Assembly: GCA_023664535.1 (NCBI GenBank)
Contig: JAMPFJ010000003.1
Location: 106,420 to 141,650, forward strand
Reading direction: 5' to 3'
DNA length: 35,231 nt
Origin: Bacteroidales bacterium
GTDB lineage: Bacteria; Bacillota; Clostridia; Lachnospirales; Lachnospiraceae
How positions within the stretch are numbered: the first letter of the stretch is position 1; every line of letters starts with the position of its first letter. Shown here one piece after another: positions 8,553-16,224 of this stretch. The notes under the pieces were generated by a model that worked only from the letters and a program-made list of their open reading frames with translations, had not been told where the DNA came from and searched no databases. Made by a program: the position numbers and the translations under genes.

Positions 8553-8582
8553 AATTATATGAGGAGAGAGCAAAAAATATGT
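8553..8582 (-). promoter_or_regulatory. Sigma-E-like promoter of the spoIIM gene
   Basis: On the minus strand ACATATT (8576-8582) is followed, after 14 bp, by CATATAATT (8553-8561). The B. subtilis mother-cell sigma-E consensus is about KMATATW, 13-15 bp, CATANNNTW. The -10 matches completely and the -35 in all but its first base. It lies 24 bp before the start codon. Confidence 0.6.
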
Positions 8583-8595
8583 CTGACTTGGCGCA

Positions 8596-8629
8596 CAAAA
8601 AATCCGAAACCCAAATGGGCTTCGGATTT
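8596..8629 (-). terminator. Intrinsic terminator of rny
   Basis: AAATCCGAAACCC (8600-8612) pairs with GGGCTTCGGATTT (8617-8629), one wobble, loop AAAT. On the minus strand it is followed by TTTTTT (8596-8602, partly in the stem). It lies 27 bp past the rny stop and overlaps the -35 side of the next promoter. Confidence 0.85.
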
Positions 8630-8655
8630 ATCATTCGCATCAAAGCATCATGCCA

Positions 8656-10206
8656 TTATTTCGCATAATCCGTAACACGGGACTCCCGGATAATATTTAC
8701 CTTAATCTGTCCAGGATACTCCAATTCCGCTTCAATCTGCTTGGAAATATCTCTGGCCAAAAGTACCATGTCAGCATCACTTACCTGCTCTGGAACTACC
8801 ATAATACGAATCTCTCTACCTGCCTGAATAGCAAAAGTTTTATCAACACCTTTAAATGCATTAGCAATATCTTCTAATTGCTTCAATCTCGTGGTGTATG
8901 TCTCCAATGTCTCACGTCTTGCACCCGGACGGGCTGCAGAAATTGCGTCTGCTGCCTGAACGATACATGCAATTAATGATTCCGGCTCTACATCGCCATG
9001 ATGCGCTTCCACCGCATTGATTACCAATGCCGATTCCTTATATTTTCTACATAAGTCCACACCAATTTGAATATGAGAGCCTTCTATTTCATGATCCACA
9101 GATTTACCAATATCATGTAAAAGACCTGCACGCTTAGCCATGCGAACATCCACACCAATCTCAGCAGCCAATAAACCACTTAATTGAGCCACCTCCATTG
9201 AATGCTTCAATACGTTCTGTCCAAAGCTTGTTCTGAATTTCATCTTACCAAGCAGACGGACAAGCTCCGGATGGATGCCCTGCACCCCAACCTCCAGGGT
9301 AGCATTCTCTCCTTCCTCACGTATCATCTGTTCAACTTCTTTCTGCGCTTTTTTCACCATTTCTTCAATTCTTGCCGGATGGATTCTTCCGTCCACAATC
9401 AATTTTTCAAGGGCAATCCTTGCCACTTCACGTCTTACCGGATCAAAGCTGGATAAAATAACCGCTTCCGGTGTATCATCAATAATCAAATCTACACCTG
9501 TCATTGTCTCCAGAGTACGGATATTCCGACCCTCCCGTCCGATAATCCTACCCTTCATCTCATCATTTGGTAATTGTACTAAAGAAATAGTAGTTTCGGC
9601 AACATGATCCACAGCACATTTTTGAATGGCTGTGACAACATATTCCTTCGCCTTTTTACCTGCTTCTTCTTTTGCTCTAGTCTCTAACTCTTTTACTAGA
9701 ACTGCGGTTTCATGTTTTACTTCATCTTCAACAGTCTTTAACAAATACTCTTTTGCTTGTTCAGAGGTTAATCCAGAGATTCTCTCCAGTTCCTGCAGTC
9801 TTTTTGCTTCAAGCTCTCCTACTTTTGCTTTCTGCTTCTCCAAGGACTGTTCTCTAGCAGCAAGGTTCTCTTCCTTTTTCTCAATCGATTCCGTTTTCCG
9901 GTCCAGATTCTCTTCCCGAGAGAGAACTCGCGATTCCATTCTCTGCACCTCGTTACGGCGGTCTCTAATCTCTTTATCCAGATCACGCTTGGTCTTAATC
10001 GACTCTTCCTTTGCCTCTAGGAGAATTTCCTTTTTCTTAGCTTCAGCATTTTTTACAGCTTCATCTATAATCTCTCTCGCTCTGTCCTCTGCGCCGGAAT
10101 TCTTTTTCTCTACCACATTCTTACGGTATGTAAGAGAAAGAACCCAGGAAACAATGACAGCTACGATTAAAATAATAGCAAAACCAATAAAATAGCCTGG
10201 TTCCAC
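8656..10206 (-). CDS. rny: Ribonuclease Y
   Basis: Membrane-anchored endoribonuclease that starts mRNA decay in Firmicutes. 516 aa, normal length. One N-terminal membrane helix (residues 5-27) is followed by a long coiled coil to about residue 200, rich in E, K and R. A KH RNA-binding domain carries [19 protein letters not shown] near 220-240. The HD phosphodiesterase domain has its metal-binding HD at H364-D365 in LLHDIGKS and a second histidine pair in EAHHGD. The start is GTG, set by AAGGAGG 7 bp upstream. It has its own promoter and terminator and lies downstream of recA-recX, as rny lies near recA in Bacillus. Confidence 0.96.
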   Translation of the reverse strand: MEPGYFIGFAIILIVAVIVSWVLSLTYRKNVVEKKNSGAEDRAREIIDEAVKNAEAKKKEILLEAKEESIKTKRDLDKEIRDRRNEVQRMESRVLSREENLDRKTESIEKKEENLAAREQSLEKQKAKVGELEAKRLQELERISGLTSEQAKEYLLKTVEDEVKHETAVLVKELETRAKEEAGKKAKEYVVTAIQKCAVDHVAETTISLVQLPNDEMKGRIIGREGRNIRTLETMTGVDLIIDDTPEAVILSSFDPVRREVARIALEKLIVDGRIHPARIEEMVKKAQKEVEQMIREEGENATLEVGVQGIHPELVRLLGKMKFRTSFGQNVLKHSMEVAQLSGLLAAEIGVDVRMAKRAGLLHDIGKSVDHEIEGSHIQIGVDLCRKYKESALVINAVEAHHGDVEPESLIACIVQAADAISAARPGARRETLETYTTRLKQLEDIANAFKGVDKTFAIQAGREIRIMVVPEQVSDADMVLLARDISKQIEAELEYPGQIKVNIIRESRVTDYAK

Positions 10207-10234
10207 AGGAGCACCTCCTTATTTAATTATCGAA

Positions 10235-10251
10235 GCACTTAGCATAAGTGC
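10235..10251 (-). promoter_or_regulatory. Palindrome in the rny leader
   Basis: GCACTTA at 10235-10241 and TAAGTGC at 10245-10251 are perfect inverted arms around GCA. The predicted rny transcript starts within a few bases of this element, so the mRNA would begin with a 7-bp hairpin, ahead of the AAGGAGG site. It could protect the 5' end or be a protein-binding site; neither is shown. Confidence 0.5.
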
Positions 10252-10260
10252 AACAGTTAA

Positions 10261-10289
10261 ATTCTATCTGTTTTTGTGCATTATGTCAA
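10261..10289 (-). promoter_or_regulatory. Sigma-A promoter of rny
   Basis: Minus strand TTGACA (10284-10289), 17 bp, TAGAAT (10261-10266): a perfect -35 and a five-of-six -10. This gives a leader of about 48 nt. Confidence 0.8.
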
Positions 10290-10368
10290 GTAAAACTAAA
10301 GAATTTGTCAAAAAATTTGTTATAGTTTCTCCCTCCGTCCGTAAACTTCCCGGCAAAACATACATCTG

Positions 10369-10974
10369 TCATAAGGCATCCACTTCCTTTAATGCCTCCT
10401 CAATCAGCGTACTTTGAAATCCCTTACCGTAAAAATACCGGAAAACTTTCTGCCGCACCGCCCAGTCCTGTAAATCCTTTCCCCGTACATACCGCCTAAA
10501 TTGTTTTTCCAGGCAGGCACGTTCCGAATATGCGCCCGCCGCAAAGCAGGCTTCTACCTCTTCCTTCGCTATTCCCCTTTGCTGTAAATCATAAAAAATC
10601 TGCCTTTTGCTTTTCTTCTGGGAATAAGAAGCAATATACATCCGAACATACTCTGTATCATCCAGATAGTGATAGGTTTCCAGAAATTCCACAATCCAGT
10701 CAATTACAGGCTCCGGATACTCGTTATCCAGCAGCTTCTTCCACAGCATAAATACGGAAAGCGGTCTTTTTTCTAATAGATATAATGCCCGCTCCTTCCC
10801 CCTTTTATAAACCACTTCGGTCAAAATCAACTGAATCGTATCATCGGAAAGCGGTTTATTCTCTTCGACATGATACTGTTTTAATTCTTTTTTGTACAGG
10901 GAAAACAGAAAACCGTCTTCACCAAACACCCGGTAACGGTTATTCTTTCCCGTGTCAATTCCGGTTATCAGCAT
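10369..10974 (-). CDS. recX: Regulatory protein RecX
   Basis: 201 aa, an expected length for RecX, which binds RecA filaments and limits or reshapes their activity. The three-helix repeat pattern is visible: ALYLLEKRPLSVFMLWKKL, then LETYHYLDDTEYVRMYIASYSQKKSKRQIFYDLQQRGI, then a C-terminal repeat ending KGFQSTLIEEAL. It begins 6 bp after the recA stop, with AGAGGA inside the recA 3' end as ribosome binding site, so it is co-transcribed with and SOS-controlled through recA. No clear intrinsic terminator follows; the next feature is the rny promoter. Confidence 0.9.
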   Translation of the reverse strand: MLITGIDTGKNNRYRVFGEDGFLFSLYKKELKQYHVEENKPLSDDTIQLILTEVVYKRGKERALYLLEKRPLSVFMLWKKLLDNEYPEPVIDWIVEFLETYHYLDDTEYVRMYIASYSQKKSKRQIFYDLQQRGIAKEEVEACFAAGAYSERACLEKQFRRYVRGKDLQDWAVRQKVFRYFYGKGFQSTLIEEALKEVDAL

Positions 10975-10980
10975 AGGCAG

Positions 10981-12021
10981 TTATTCCTCTTTTGAGGAAT
11001 CCGCATTCTCTGCTTTTTCCTGTTCCTCAACCAAACCGGCACTGGCACGAACCTTTTGCTCTACTTCCTTTGCAATATCGGCATTGTCCTTCAGAAAAAC
11101 CTTGGCATTCTCACGTCCCTGTCCAATCTTCTCTCCGTTATAGGAAAACCATGCTCCGGATTTCACAATAATGTTCTCCTTTACTGCTAAATCCAAAATA
11201 TCCCCTTCTCTGGAAATCCCTTTGCCGAACATAATATCAAATTCCGCCTCTCTGAACGGAGGCGCCACTTTATTCTTCACGACTTTCACTCTTGTCCGGT
11301 TGCCGATAACCTCCCCGTTCTGTTTAAGCGTTTCAATCTTTCTGACATCCAGGCGCACGGAGGAGTAGAATTTTAACGCTCTTCCGCCTGTTGTTGTCTC
11401 CGGATTGCCAAACATTACCCCGACCTTTTCCCGAAGCTGATTGATAAAAATAACCACGCAGTTAGATTTACTGATTACTGCCGTTAATTTTCTCAATGCC
11501 TGGGACATTAAACGCGCCTGCAATCCCACATGGGCATCTCCCATCTCACCGTCAATCTCCGCCTTCGGCACTAATGCCGCAACGGAATCCACGATAATGA
11601 CATCCACCGCTCCGGAACGGACCATAGTCTCCGTAATCTCTAATGCCTGTTCGCCGTTATCCGGCTGTGAAATATATAAATTATTGATATCCACACCAAT
11701 ATTCCCGGCATATACCGGGTCCAGCGCATGCTCTGCATCAATAAATCCCGCAATGCCGCCGTTCTTTTGTACCTCGGACACAATATGTAATGCCACCGTC
11801 GTCTTACCGCTTGATTCCGGACCGTATACCTCAATAATTCTCCCCTTTGGCACACCGCCGATTCCCAATGCTAAATCCAGGCTCAGTGAACCGGTAGGAA
11901 TTGCTTCCACATTCATCGTTGCAGCCGTATCCCCCAGCTTCATCACCGCTCCTTTTCCAAACTGTTTTTCAATATTTGCAAGTGCCGCATCTAATGCTTT
12001 TAATTTGTCTTCATTCGCCAT
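10981..12021 (-). CDS. recA: Recombinase RecA
   Basis: DNA-dependent ATPase for strand exchange and co-protease for LexA self-cleavage. 346 aa from the chosen start [10 protein letters not shown]. Walker [10 protein letters not shown] is at residues 67-75; [16 protein letters not shown] (Walker B), [23 protein letters not shown] (L2 loop region) and an acidic C-terminus ([15 protein letters not shown]) are all present. The frame is open to an ATG at 12042, but GGAGG lies 8 bp before the ATG at 12021 and the family starts here. The 12042 start would also fall inside the LexA box. recX follows after 6 bp. Confidence 0.98.
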   Translation of the reverse strand: MANEDKLKALDAALANIEKQFGKGAVMKLGDTAATMNVEAIPTGSLSLDLALGIGGVPKGRIIEVYGPESSGKTTVALHIVSEVQKNGGIAGFIDAEHALDPVYAGNIGVDINNLYISQPDNGEQALEITETMVRSGAVDVIIVDSVAALVPKAEIDGEMGDAHVGLQARLMSQALRKLTAVISKSNCVVIFINQLREKVGVMFGNPETTTGGRALKFYSSVRLDVRKIETLKQNGEVIGNRTRVKVVKNKVAPPFREAEFDIMFGKGISREGDILDLAVKENIIVKSGAWFSYNGEKIGQGRENAKVFLKDNADIAKEVEQKVRASAGLVEEQEKAENADSSKEE

Positions 12022-12036
12022 TCTTATAACCTCCAT

Positions 12037-12048
12037 GAACATTTGTTC
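12037..12048 (-). promoter_or_regulatory. LexA (DinR-type) SOS box at recA
   Basis: GAACAAATGTTC, preceded by C on the minus strand, fits the Gram-positive SOS box CGAAC-RNRY-GTTYC except at the last base. It lies between the predicted transcription start (about 12051) and the recA ribosome binding site, where bound LexA would block transcription. A second partial palindrome (ATCGAA/TTCGAT) at 12093-12110 lies just upstream of the -35 box. Confidence 0.8.
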
Positions 12049-12057
12049 GTTTTCTTA

Positions 12058-12086
12058 ATAGTAATATATTATTGTCTGCTTGTCAA
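12058..12086 (-). promoter_or_regulatory. Sigma-A promoter of recA-recX
   Basis: Minus strand TTGACA (12081-12086), 17 bp, TACTAT (12058-12063). The -35 is perfect. The leader of about 30 nt includes the LexA box and GGAGG. Confidence 0.85.
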
Positions 12087-12123
12087 CAAAAAATCGAATG
12101 TATTTTCGATAAATAAGTATAAC

Positions 12124-12357
12124 CTAAATGGGAAATCTAAAGAAAAAAAGAGAAAAAACAGGTTTAACTGCCCTTTGTCCATAAAATGATATTCTTACTA
12201 TATCATTTTCCTCTGCGCTTGTAAACCCCGGATAATCCAAATTCCGGCAGGACAGACCTTCAACGAGCTGCATAACCACAGACTGCCGCAAAAAAGCCGC
12301 CACACCATGTCCATATTTGTCATGCCCGCATAGCATAAAACAGACCTTTCCTTTCAT
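12124..12357 (-). CDS. Doubtful 77-codon ORF between diguanylate cyclase gene and recA
   Basis: A frame of 77 codons beginning MKGKVCFMLCGHDKYGHG fills most of the 395-bp gap between recA and the diguanylate cyclase gene. AGAGG lies 7 bp before the ATG. Its last 12 codons read through a run of T residues (SLFFFRFPI), which may instead be the tail of a weak terminator. No family is recognised and no membrane segment or motif stands out. It may be a real small gene, a decayed one, or chance. The rest of the gap holds the recA promoter and nothing else I can support. Confidence 0.22.
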   Translation of the reverse strand: MKGKVCFMLCGHDKYGHGVAAFLRQSVVMQLVEGLSCRNLDYPGFTSAEENDIVRISFYGQRAVKPVFSLFFFRFPI

Positions 12358-12416
12358 GCGGCAGCCTCTTATCAGCTATTTTCCATTTCAAAAACAACAA
12401 TCTTTTTAACTTGTAC

Positions 12417-13907
12417 TTATCTAACCAACGACGGGTTTTCTTTTTTCATTTCCATTTTCCGCTCATACATAGCGTCATCCGCCCGCTTATGGATTTGCTC
12501 TAACTTTTCATCCTTTTGATTCAGCGTATAACCCATGGCGATGCTCAGCGGAAAATTGTATTTTTTACTCTCCGCTTCACAGACCTGCTCCACCCTGCGG
12601 ATATCCTCCTGTATCCGTGAACAGTTCTCCCCGGTATACAAAACGACAAACTCATCGCCGCCCGTCCGGTATACATCCTTTGCCCCGGACATTTCCTGCT
12701 GCATGATTTTTGCCGCCGTCGCAATCATCCGGTCGCCCACAGCATGTCCCAGCGTATCGTTTGTATGCTTCAGTCCGTTCAAATCGCACACAATCACACC
12801 GATTTTTAAATCCCTGTTCTCCTCCCGGCTCAGCTTCTCATCCAGCTCCTGGATATCCTCTTCAAAGCAGGTTCGGTTCTTAGCTCCGGTATTGACATCC
12901 ACGTATGCCTTTTTGTGCAGAAGATTTGTGTAATTGTAGCTGTCCGTAACATCATTTAAAATGTACATATGCCCATAATGCTCTCCGCTTTTATCAATCT
13001 GCTGGTCATCCAATGTATAAACCCTTTCATCATGGAACAGATAATCCTTATTTTCAAGCAGCGTATTGATACGCGGTATATCCCTCTGCGTCGACACCGC
13101 CTTTTCTCCGGTTTCCGGAATCAGCGTTTTTGCCTGGCGGTTCAGATAAAGAATCATATCGCTGTTATTAAACACAACGATACCGTCCCTTAAATTATCA
13201 ATCGCCTGCTCCTTTGCCAGCGTAATCGTATCAAACAGATGGTACCGGAACATCAGCACGGATTGCAGCAGCGTGGCAAACAAATACCCGAACAGCGTAC
13301 AGTCATACCCTTTACATACCCCGCTGAAGAACAGCAGCAGCGAACCTGACGCCAAAACCATCATCAGTAAAATAATCCAAATCTGCATTTTCTCATTTTT
13401 GCTTTCAACGATACGGTACTTTTTAAAACATATGTAAACAATGACAATACAGTATAAAAATATGACCACGGTATAGAGATTATAGAAAAAGCCATGACCG
13501 AATACGATATGGGGAAACACACCGTCCTCCGTAAAGGAAATACTGTTATAAAACAGCTTGTGGTGCTCACAGGTGTGTACCATTACCGTTAGCGACGCCT
13601 GATAAAAAATAATCATTATTTCCAGCCATTTCGGCAGCTTTACATGACAATACTCCAACACAAACAAAAACATAAAGAGTACAATAAAGGGCTTGCCCAA
13701 ATAAGAAATCTTAACTGCCGTCAGTGCGTCCTCAAGATTTGTTGCCTTCAACTCAAATAAATACCCTACAAAATTCAACAGCAGGGCTACTTCCATCATC
13801 GTTAATATATTCTGAACCTTGGATGCGCTTTGAAAATAGGTATAAATAAGTTCCACTGCCAGAATAGTAATACCGATGTACTGAAGCATTAAAAATACCT
13901 GATACAT
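12417..13907 (-). CDS. Membrane-bound diguanylate cyclase (GGDEF)
   Basis: 496 aa. Seven to eight N-terminal membrane helices (residues 5-220) resemble the 7TM sensor region of some histidine kinases. A PAS-like segment follows near 225-320 (DNLRDGIVVFNNSDMILYLNRQA), then a GGDEF domain to the end. GGDEF itself is at 416-420 (VYRTGGDEFVVLYTG) with NGLKHTNDTLGHAVGDRMI upstream, so cyclic di-GMP synthesis from two GTP is expected. The RxxD inhibitory site is not seen (GAKD at that place), so simple product inhibition is unlikely. No EAL domain is present. It is a single gene with its own promoter. Its ligand is unknown. Confidence 0.88.
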   Translation of the reverse strand: MYQVFLMLQYIGITILAVELIYTYFQSASKVQNILTMMEVALLLNFVGYLFELKATNLEDALTAVKISYLGKPFIVLFMFLFVLEYCHVKLPKWLEIMIIFYQASLTVMVHTCEHHKLFYNSISFTEDGVFPHIVFGHGFFYNLYTVVIFLYCIVIVYICFKKYRIVESKNEKMQIWIILLMMVLASGSLLLFFSGVCKGYDCTLFGYLFATLLQSVLMFRYHLFDTITLAKEQAIDNLRDGIVVFNNSDMILYLNRQAKTLIPETGEKAVSTQRDIPRINTLLENKDYLFHDERVYTLDDQQIDKSGEHYGHMYILNDVTDSYNYTNLLHKKAYVDVNTGAKNRTCFEEDIQELDEKLSREENRDLKIGVIVCDLNGLKHTNDTLGHAVGDRMIATAAKIMQQEMSGAKDVYRTGGDEFVVLYTGENCSRIQEDIRRVEQVCEAESKKYNFPLSIAMGYTLNQKDEKLEQIHKRADDAMYERKMEMKKENPSLVR

Positions 13908-13968
13908 AAATCTCTTCCCTCATTTCCATTAACATAATTATCTATATGCTTATCTCATCTATAACCAC

Positions 13969-13998
13969 ATAGTATCATGCGTTCCCCTTAAAAGTCAA
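13969..13998 (-). promoter_or_regulatory. Sigma-A promoter of the diguanylate cyclase gene
   Basis: Minus strand TTGACT (13993-13998), 18 bp, TACTAT (13969-13974). The -35 box abuts the stop codon of the preceding small gene at 13999, so the cyclase gene is independently transcribed. Confidence 0.7.
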
Positions 13999-14175
13999 CT
14001 ATTCCCGTAAATGGCATTTACGTTCCAGAAGCATTTTCTTAATTCTTTCAGCTCCCTTTTTTGTGTCTGCAATAATTTCATCAGGTGTCATCTGAATATG
14101 CCTTAGCGAATTATATTCCCGAATCTTGCGAATATCATCTACATCAAACCTGTCACTAACTACTGGTTCATTCAT
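13999..14175 (-). CDS. Small antitoxin-like protein of unknown family
   Basis: 58 aa from the chosen ATG, beginning MNEPVVSDRF and continuing VDDIRKIREYNSLRH, then TPDEIIADTKKGAERIKKML. The composition (acidic start, amphipathic helix, basic C-terminus) resembles small antitoxins paired with toxins in Lachnospiraceae, but I cannot name the family. Three consecutive ATG codons and a GTG give starts at 14175, 14178, 14181 and 14184. GAAGAAGG upstream favours 14175 or 14178. The start overlaps the stop of the upstream gene remnant (GAATGA), so the pair was once translationally coupled. No intact toxin partner is present. Confidence 0.5.
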   Translation of the reverse strand: MNEPVVSDRFDVDDIRKIREYNSLRHIQMTPDEIIADTKKGAERIKKMLLERKCHLRE

Positions 14176-14281
14176 CATCATCACCTTCTTCCAACAAAAC
14201 AGAGGGCGGATAAATCAACAAATCCTTATACCCTTCAAGAGTCGTAATTACTCTTACACCTTTAGGTACATTTTTTACAAA
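14168..14281 (-). pseudogene. 5'-truncated remnant of an upstream partner gene
   Basis: On the minus strand 37 sense codons without a usable start run from an in-frame TGA (14282-14284) to TGA at 14168-14170. They encode a protein-like tail: NVPKGVRVITTLEGYKDLL, then IYPPSVLLEEGDDDE. The acidic C-terminus overlaps the start of the antitoxin-like gene in another frame. Lack of ATG, GTG or TTG near the beginning suggests the 5' part was deleted. The family is not recognised. Confidence 0.5.
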
Positions 14282-14291
14282 TCAGATTTTA

Positions 14292-14320
14292 TTGACAACT
14301 TGCAAACTATTGTATATAAT
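14292..14320 (+). promoter_or_regulatory. Perfect consensus sigma-A promoter of a short RNA unit
   Basis: TTGACA (14292-14297), exactly 17 bp, TATAAT (14315-14320). This is the strongest promoter in the window by match. It fires on the plus strand, away from the antitoxin-like gene and toward the 3' end of the DUF3800 gene, with no plus-strand gene downstream. Confidence 0.8.
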
Positions 14321-14326
14321 AATATT

Positions 14327-14367
14327 GAACCACTGAACCCGCAGATGCGATGTAGGTGGTGTTTTTT
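14327..14367 (+). ncRNA. Putative very short terminated RNA (about 40 nt)
   Basis: Starting about 7 bp after the TATAAT, the transcript would fold into a hairpin: ACCAC (14329-14333) with GTGGT (14356-14360), plus an inner CGC-AGAT-GCG at 14340-14349. It is followed at once by six T residues (14362-14367). A strong promoter with a terminator this close suggests a tiny regulatory or antisense RNA opposing the minus-strand mRNA between the DUF3800 gene and the antitoxin-like gene. The alternative is a decayed promoter whose gene was lost. No known RNA family was recognised. Confidence 0.4.
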
Positions 14368-14803
14368 ATTTCGGATATATTACAAGTCCATATTGGTTTG
14401 TTTCATTTGCTTTCAGGTTTAATCGACCTGAATTTTTTAATGTTACCAATACTCTTCTTACAAACGCATCATCAATCACATTCGCAACACGATTTGGTAG
14501 CACTTCATCTCTATATTCCACCTTAAAGTATAAATGAATAAAGAATGACACAAAATCACATATCTGTATAAAATATGATTCCGATGAATTCTTTTCCATG
14601 ATATCTTCTACCATATTCGTAATCGGCTGATTCACAAAACCATATTTATCACGCAATTCCTTGCGCAATCCACGCATAAGATTAAAATTTTGTTGCCAAC
14701 TCTCCGCAGGCATATATAAACTCGTTAAAACAAAATGATCAGATGAGGCCATTGTCACTCCATCATCCCCAGTTTTATCAAAATATGCTATGTAAGTTTT
14801 CAC
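14366..14803 (-). CDS. Shortened DUF3800-like protein, probable internal deletion
   Basis: 145 aa. The N-terminal part (KTYIAYFDKTGDDG, SDHFVLTSLYMPAESW) and the C-terminal part (SESYFIQICDFVSFFIHLYFK, LKANETNQYGLVIYPK) look like the two ends of DUF3800 proteins, RNase H-like proteins often seen with phage or other mobile genes. Members I recall are about 230-260 aa. Here the two ends join at KYGF-VNQPI, so about 100 central residues appear missing, in frame. The first acidic motif reads DKTGD where DESG is usual. The start is GTG with GGGGGAG upstream. A functional protein is doubtful. Confidence 0.6.
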   Translation of the reverse strand: MKTYIAYFDKTGDDGVTMASSDHFVLTSLYMPAESWQQNFNLMRGLRKELRDKYGFVNQPITNMVEDIMEKNSSESYFIQICDFVSFFIHLYFKVEYRDEVLPNRVANVIDDAFVRRVLVTLKNSGRLNLKANETNQYGLVIYPK

Positions 14804-14957
14804 CTATTCTCCCCCTTTTATCTTTGCGCTTATATATTATCATATGAACGTGCATTTTTCCATAAAAATATGGCGAACCTCCATATGCCGTTAAAATTCT
14901 AATGCTATTTTTGCAAAAGTATAGTATAATCAAAAAAAATCGGAAACGGAGCAAGAC

Positions 14958-16187
14958 ATGAAGCATATTGGAATCATCGCCGAATACAATCCCTTTCATA
15001 ACGGCCACGCCTATCAGATACAGGAAGCGAAAACGCTTTTTCCGGGAAAAAATGTACTGGTAATGATGAGCGGAGATTTTGTCCAGCGGGGAGAGCCTGC
15101 AATATTTAATAAATATCTGCGCACGCAGTGCGCTCTTTTTTCCGGTGCAGATATTGTATTTGAGCTTCCCTCCCTCTTTGCCTGTGCCAGTGCGGAGCAT
15201 TTCGCTTCCGCCGCAGTACTGTCCCTCTCCGCCACCGGTATGGTAGACACCCTGTGCTTCGGCGCTGAATGTGATAACCTGCAGATACTTGAGGATATCG
15301 CCGACGTACTGCTCAACGAGCCTGCCGCTTATCAGACAATATTAAAGGAAAAACTGCGAAGCGGACTGTCCTTTCCTCAGGCACGCTCCATTGCCGTTTC
15401 TGCCTTTCTACAGGATAACCGTTTGGAGGACATCCTAAAGCAGCCAAATAACATCCTTGCCATTGAATATATCAAGGCAATCCGGAAACACCGGCTGGCA
15501 GTCACCCCCTGCCCGATTAAACGTCAGGGCTCCGGTTATCACGAGTTAACCTTGTCTGACACTTTCTCCTCGGCTTCCGCCCTGCGCCGGAAATTAGAAA
15601 ACGGAGGATTTTCATTTCTTGAGAAATACGTTCCTGCACCGGCATTTCATCTTCTGAGCACATCCGATTATGCAAAGCCGCTGTTTTTCTTCGACTTTTA
15701 TCCTTTGCTGCAATATGCCCTTTGGCAAAATTCCAAAGGCTTCCGGCAGTATTATGACGTACCCGATGCGCTCTCCGACAGGCTTATGCGCTACACGCAG
15801 TATCCGCCGAATGCCGAAAATCTGTTAAGCGGACTCTCCTGCCGGAATTACACCGATACCCGGATAAAGCGCGCCCTGTTAAATATTTTATTGCAGCGTG
15901 AGAAAAAGACCATGCTTCAGGCAAAGGAGCAGGGATATCTCTTTTATCTCCGGCTGCTGGGGTTCCGGCATCAAAGCACTCATCTTTTGAAAGAAATGAA
16001 AGCATGCTGTCCGGTTCCCATAATCAATAAAGTTGCTGACGCAAAGCATATCCTTTCTCCCGCCTGCCTTCCGTATTTTGAAAAGGAGCTACAAACCAGT
16101 TCCCTGTATAAACAGGTATTTACAGGAAAATATGGGATTTCCATGCCGTCAGAATATGAACAGACAGTCATAATCACCAATTCCTGA
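14958..16187 (+). CDS. tmcAL: tRNA(Met) cytidine acetate ligase
   Basis: 409 aa, formerly YlbM. TmcAL uses ATP and acetate to make N4-acetylcytidine at the wobble position of elongator tRNA-Met. The nucleotidyltransferase-type core is clear: GIIAEYNPFHNGH with the HxGH motif at residues 14-17, then MSGDFVQRGEPAIFNKYLRT and GADIVFELP near 35-75. The C-terminal half is helical. A TATAAT at 14925-14930 lies upstream without a good -35. It is followed after 37 bp by ylbJ, the same partner order seen for the ylb cluster of Bacillus. Confidence 0.93.
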   Translation: MKHIGIIAEYNPFHNGHAYQIQEAKTLFPGKNVLVMMSGDFVQRGEPAIFNKYLRTQCALFSGADIVFELPSLFACASAEHFASAAVLSLSATGMVDTLCFGAECDNLQILEDIADVLLNEPAAYQTILKEKLRSGLSFPQARSIAVSAFLQDNRLEDILKQPNNILAIEYIKAIRKHRLAVTPCPIKRQGSGYHELTLSDTFSSASALRRKLENGGFSFLEKYVPAPAFHLLSTSDYAKPLFFFDFYPLLQYALWQNSKGFRQYYDVPDALSDRLMRYTQYPPNAENLLSGLSCRNYTDTRIKRALLNILLQREKKTMLQAKEQGYLFYLRLLGFRHQSTHLLKEMKACCPVPIINKVADAKHILSPACLPYFEKELQTSSLYKQVFTGKYGISMPSEYEQTVIITNS

Positions 16188-16224
16188 CATAAGCTTTTAT
16201 TAAGCGCAGCCAGGAGTGTTTCCG

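Noticed and set aside
9626..10195. Long plus-strand frame opposite rny (and similar frames opposite the 546-aa and coiled-coil genes)
   Set aside because: Serine- and phenylalanine-rich translations with no ribosome site; they mirror Glu/Lys-rich coiled coils on the other strand.
12022..12042. Upstream ATG for recA adding seven residues
   Set aside because: The ATG lies inside the LexA box, while the GGAGG site fits only the ATG at 12021.
14344..14421. Plus-strand peptide of 25 residues beginning MRCRWCFL, hydrophobic and toxin-like
   Set aside because: No ribosome binding site before it, it runs through the terminator hairpin, and it lies antisense to the DUF3800 C-terminus; chance is more likely than a type I toxin.
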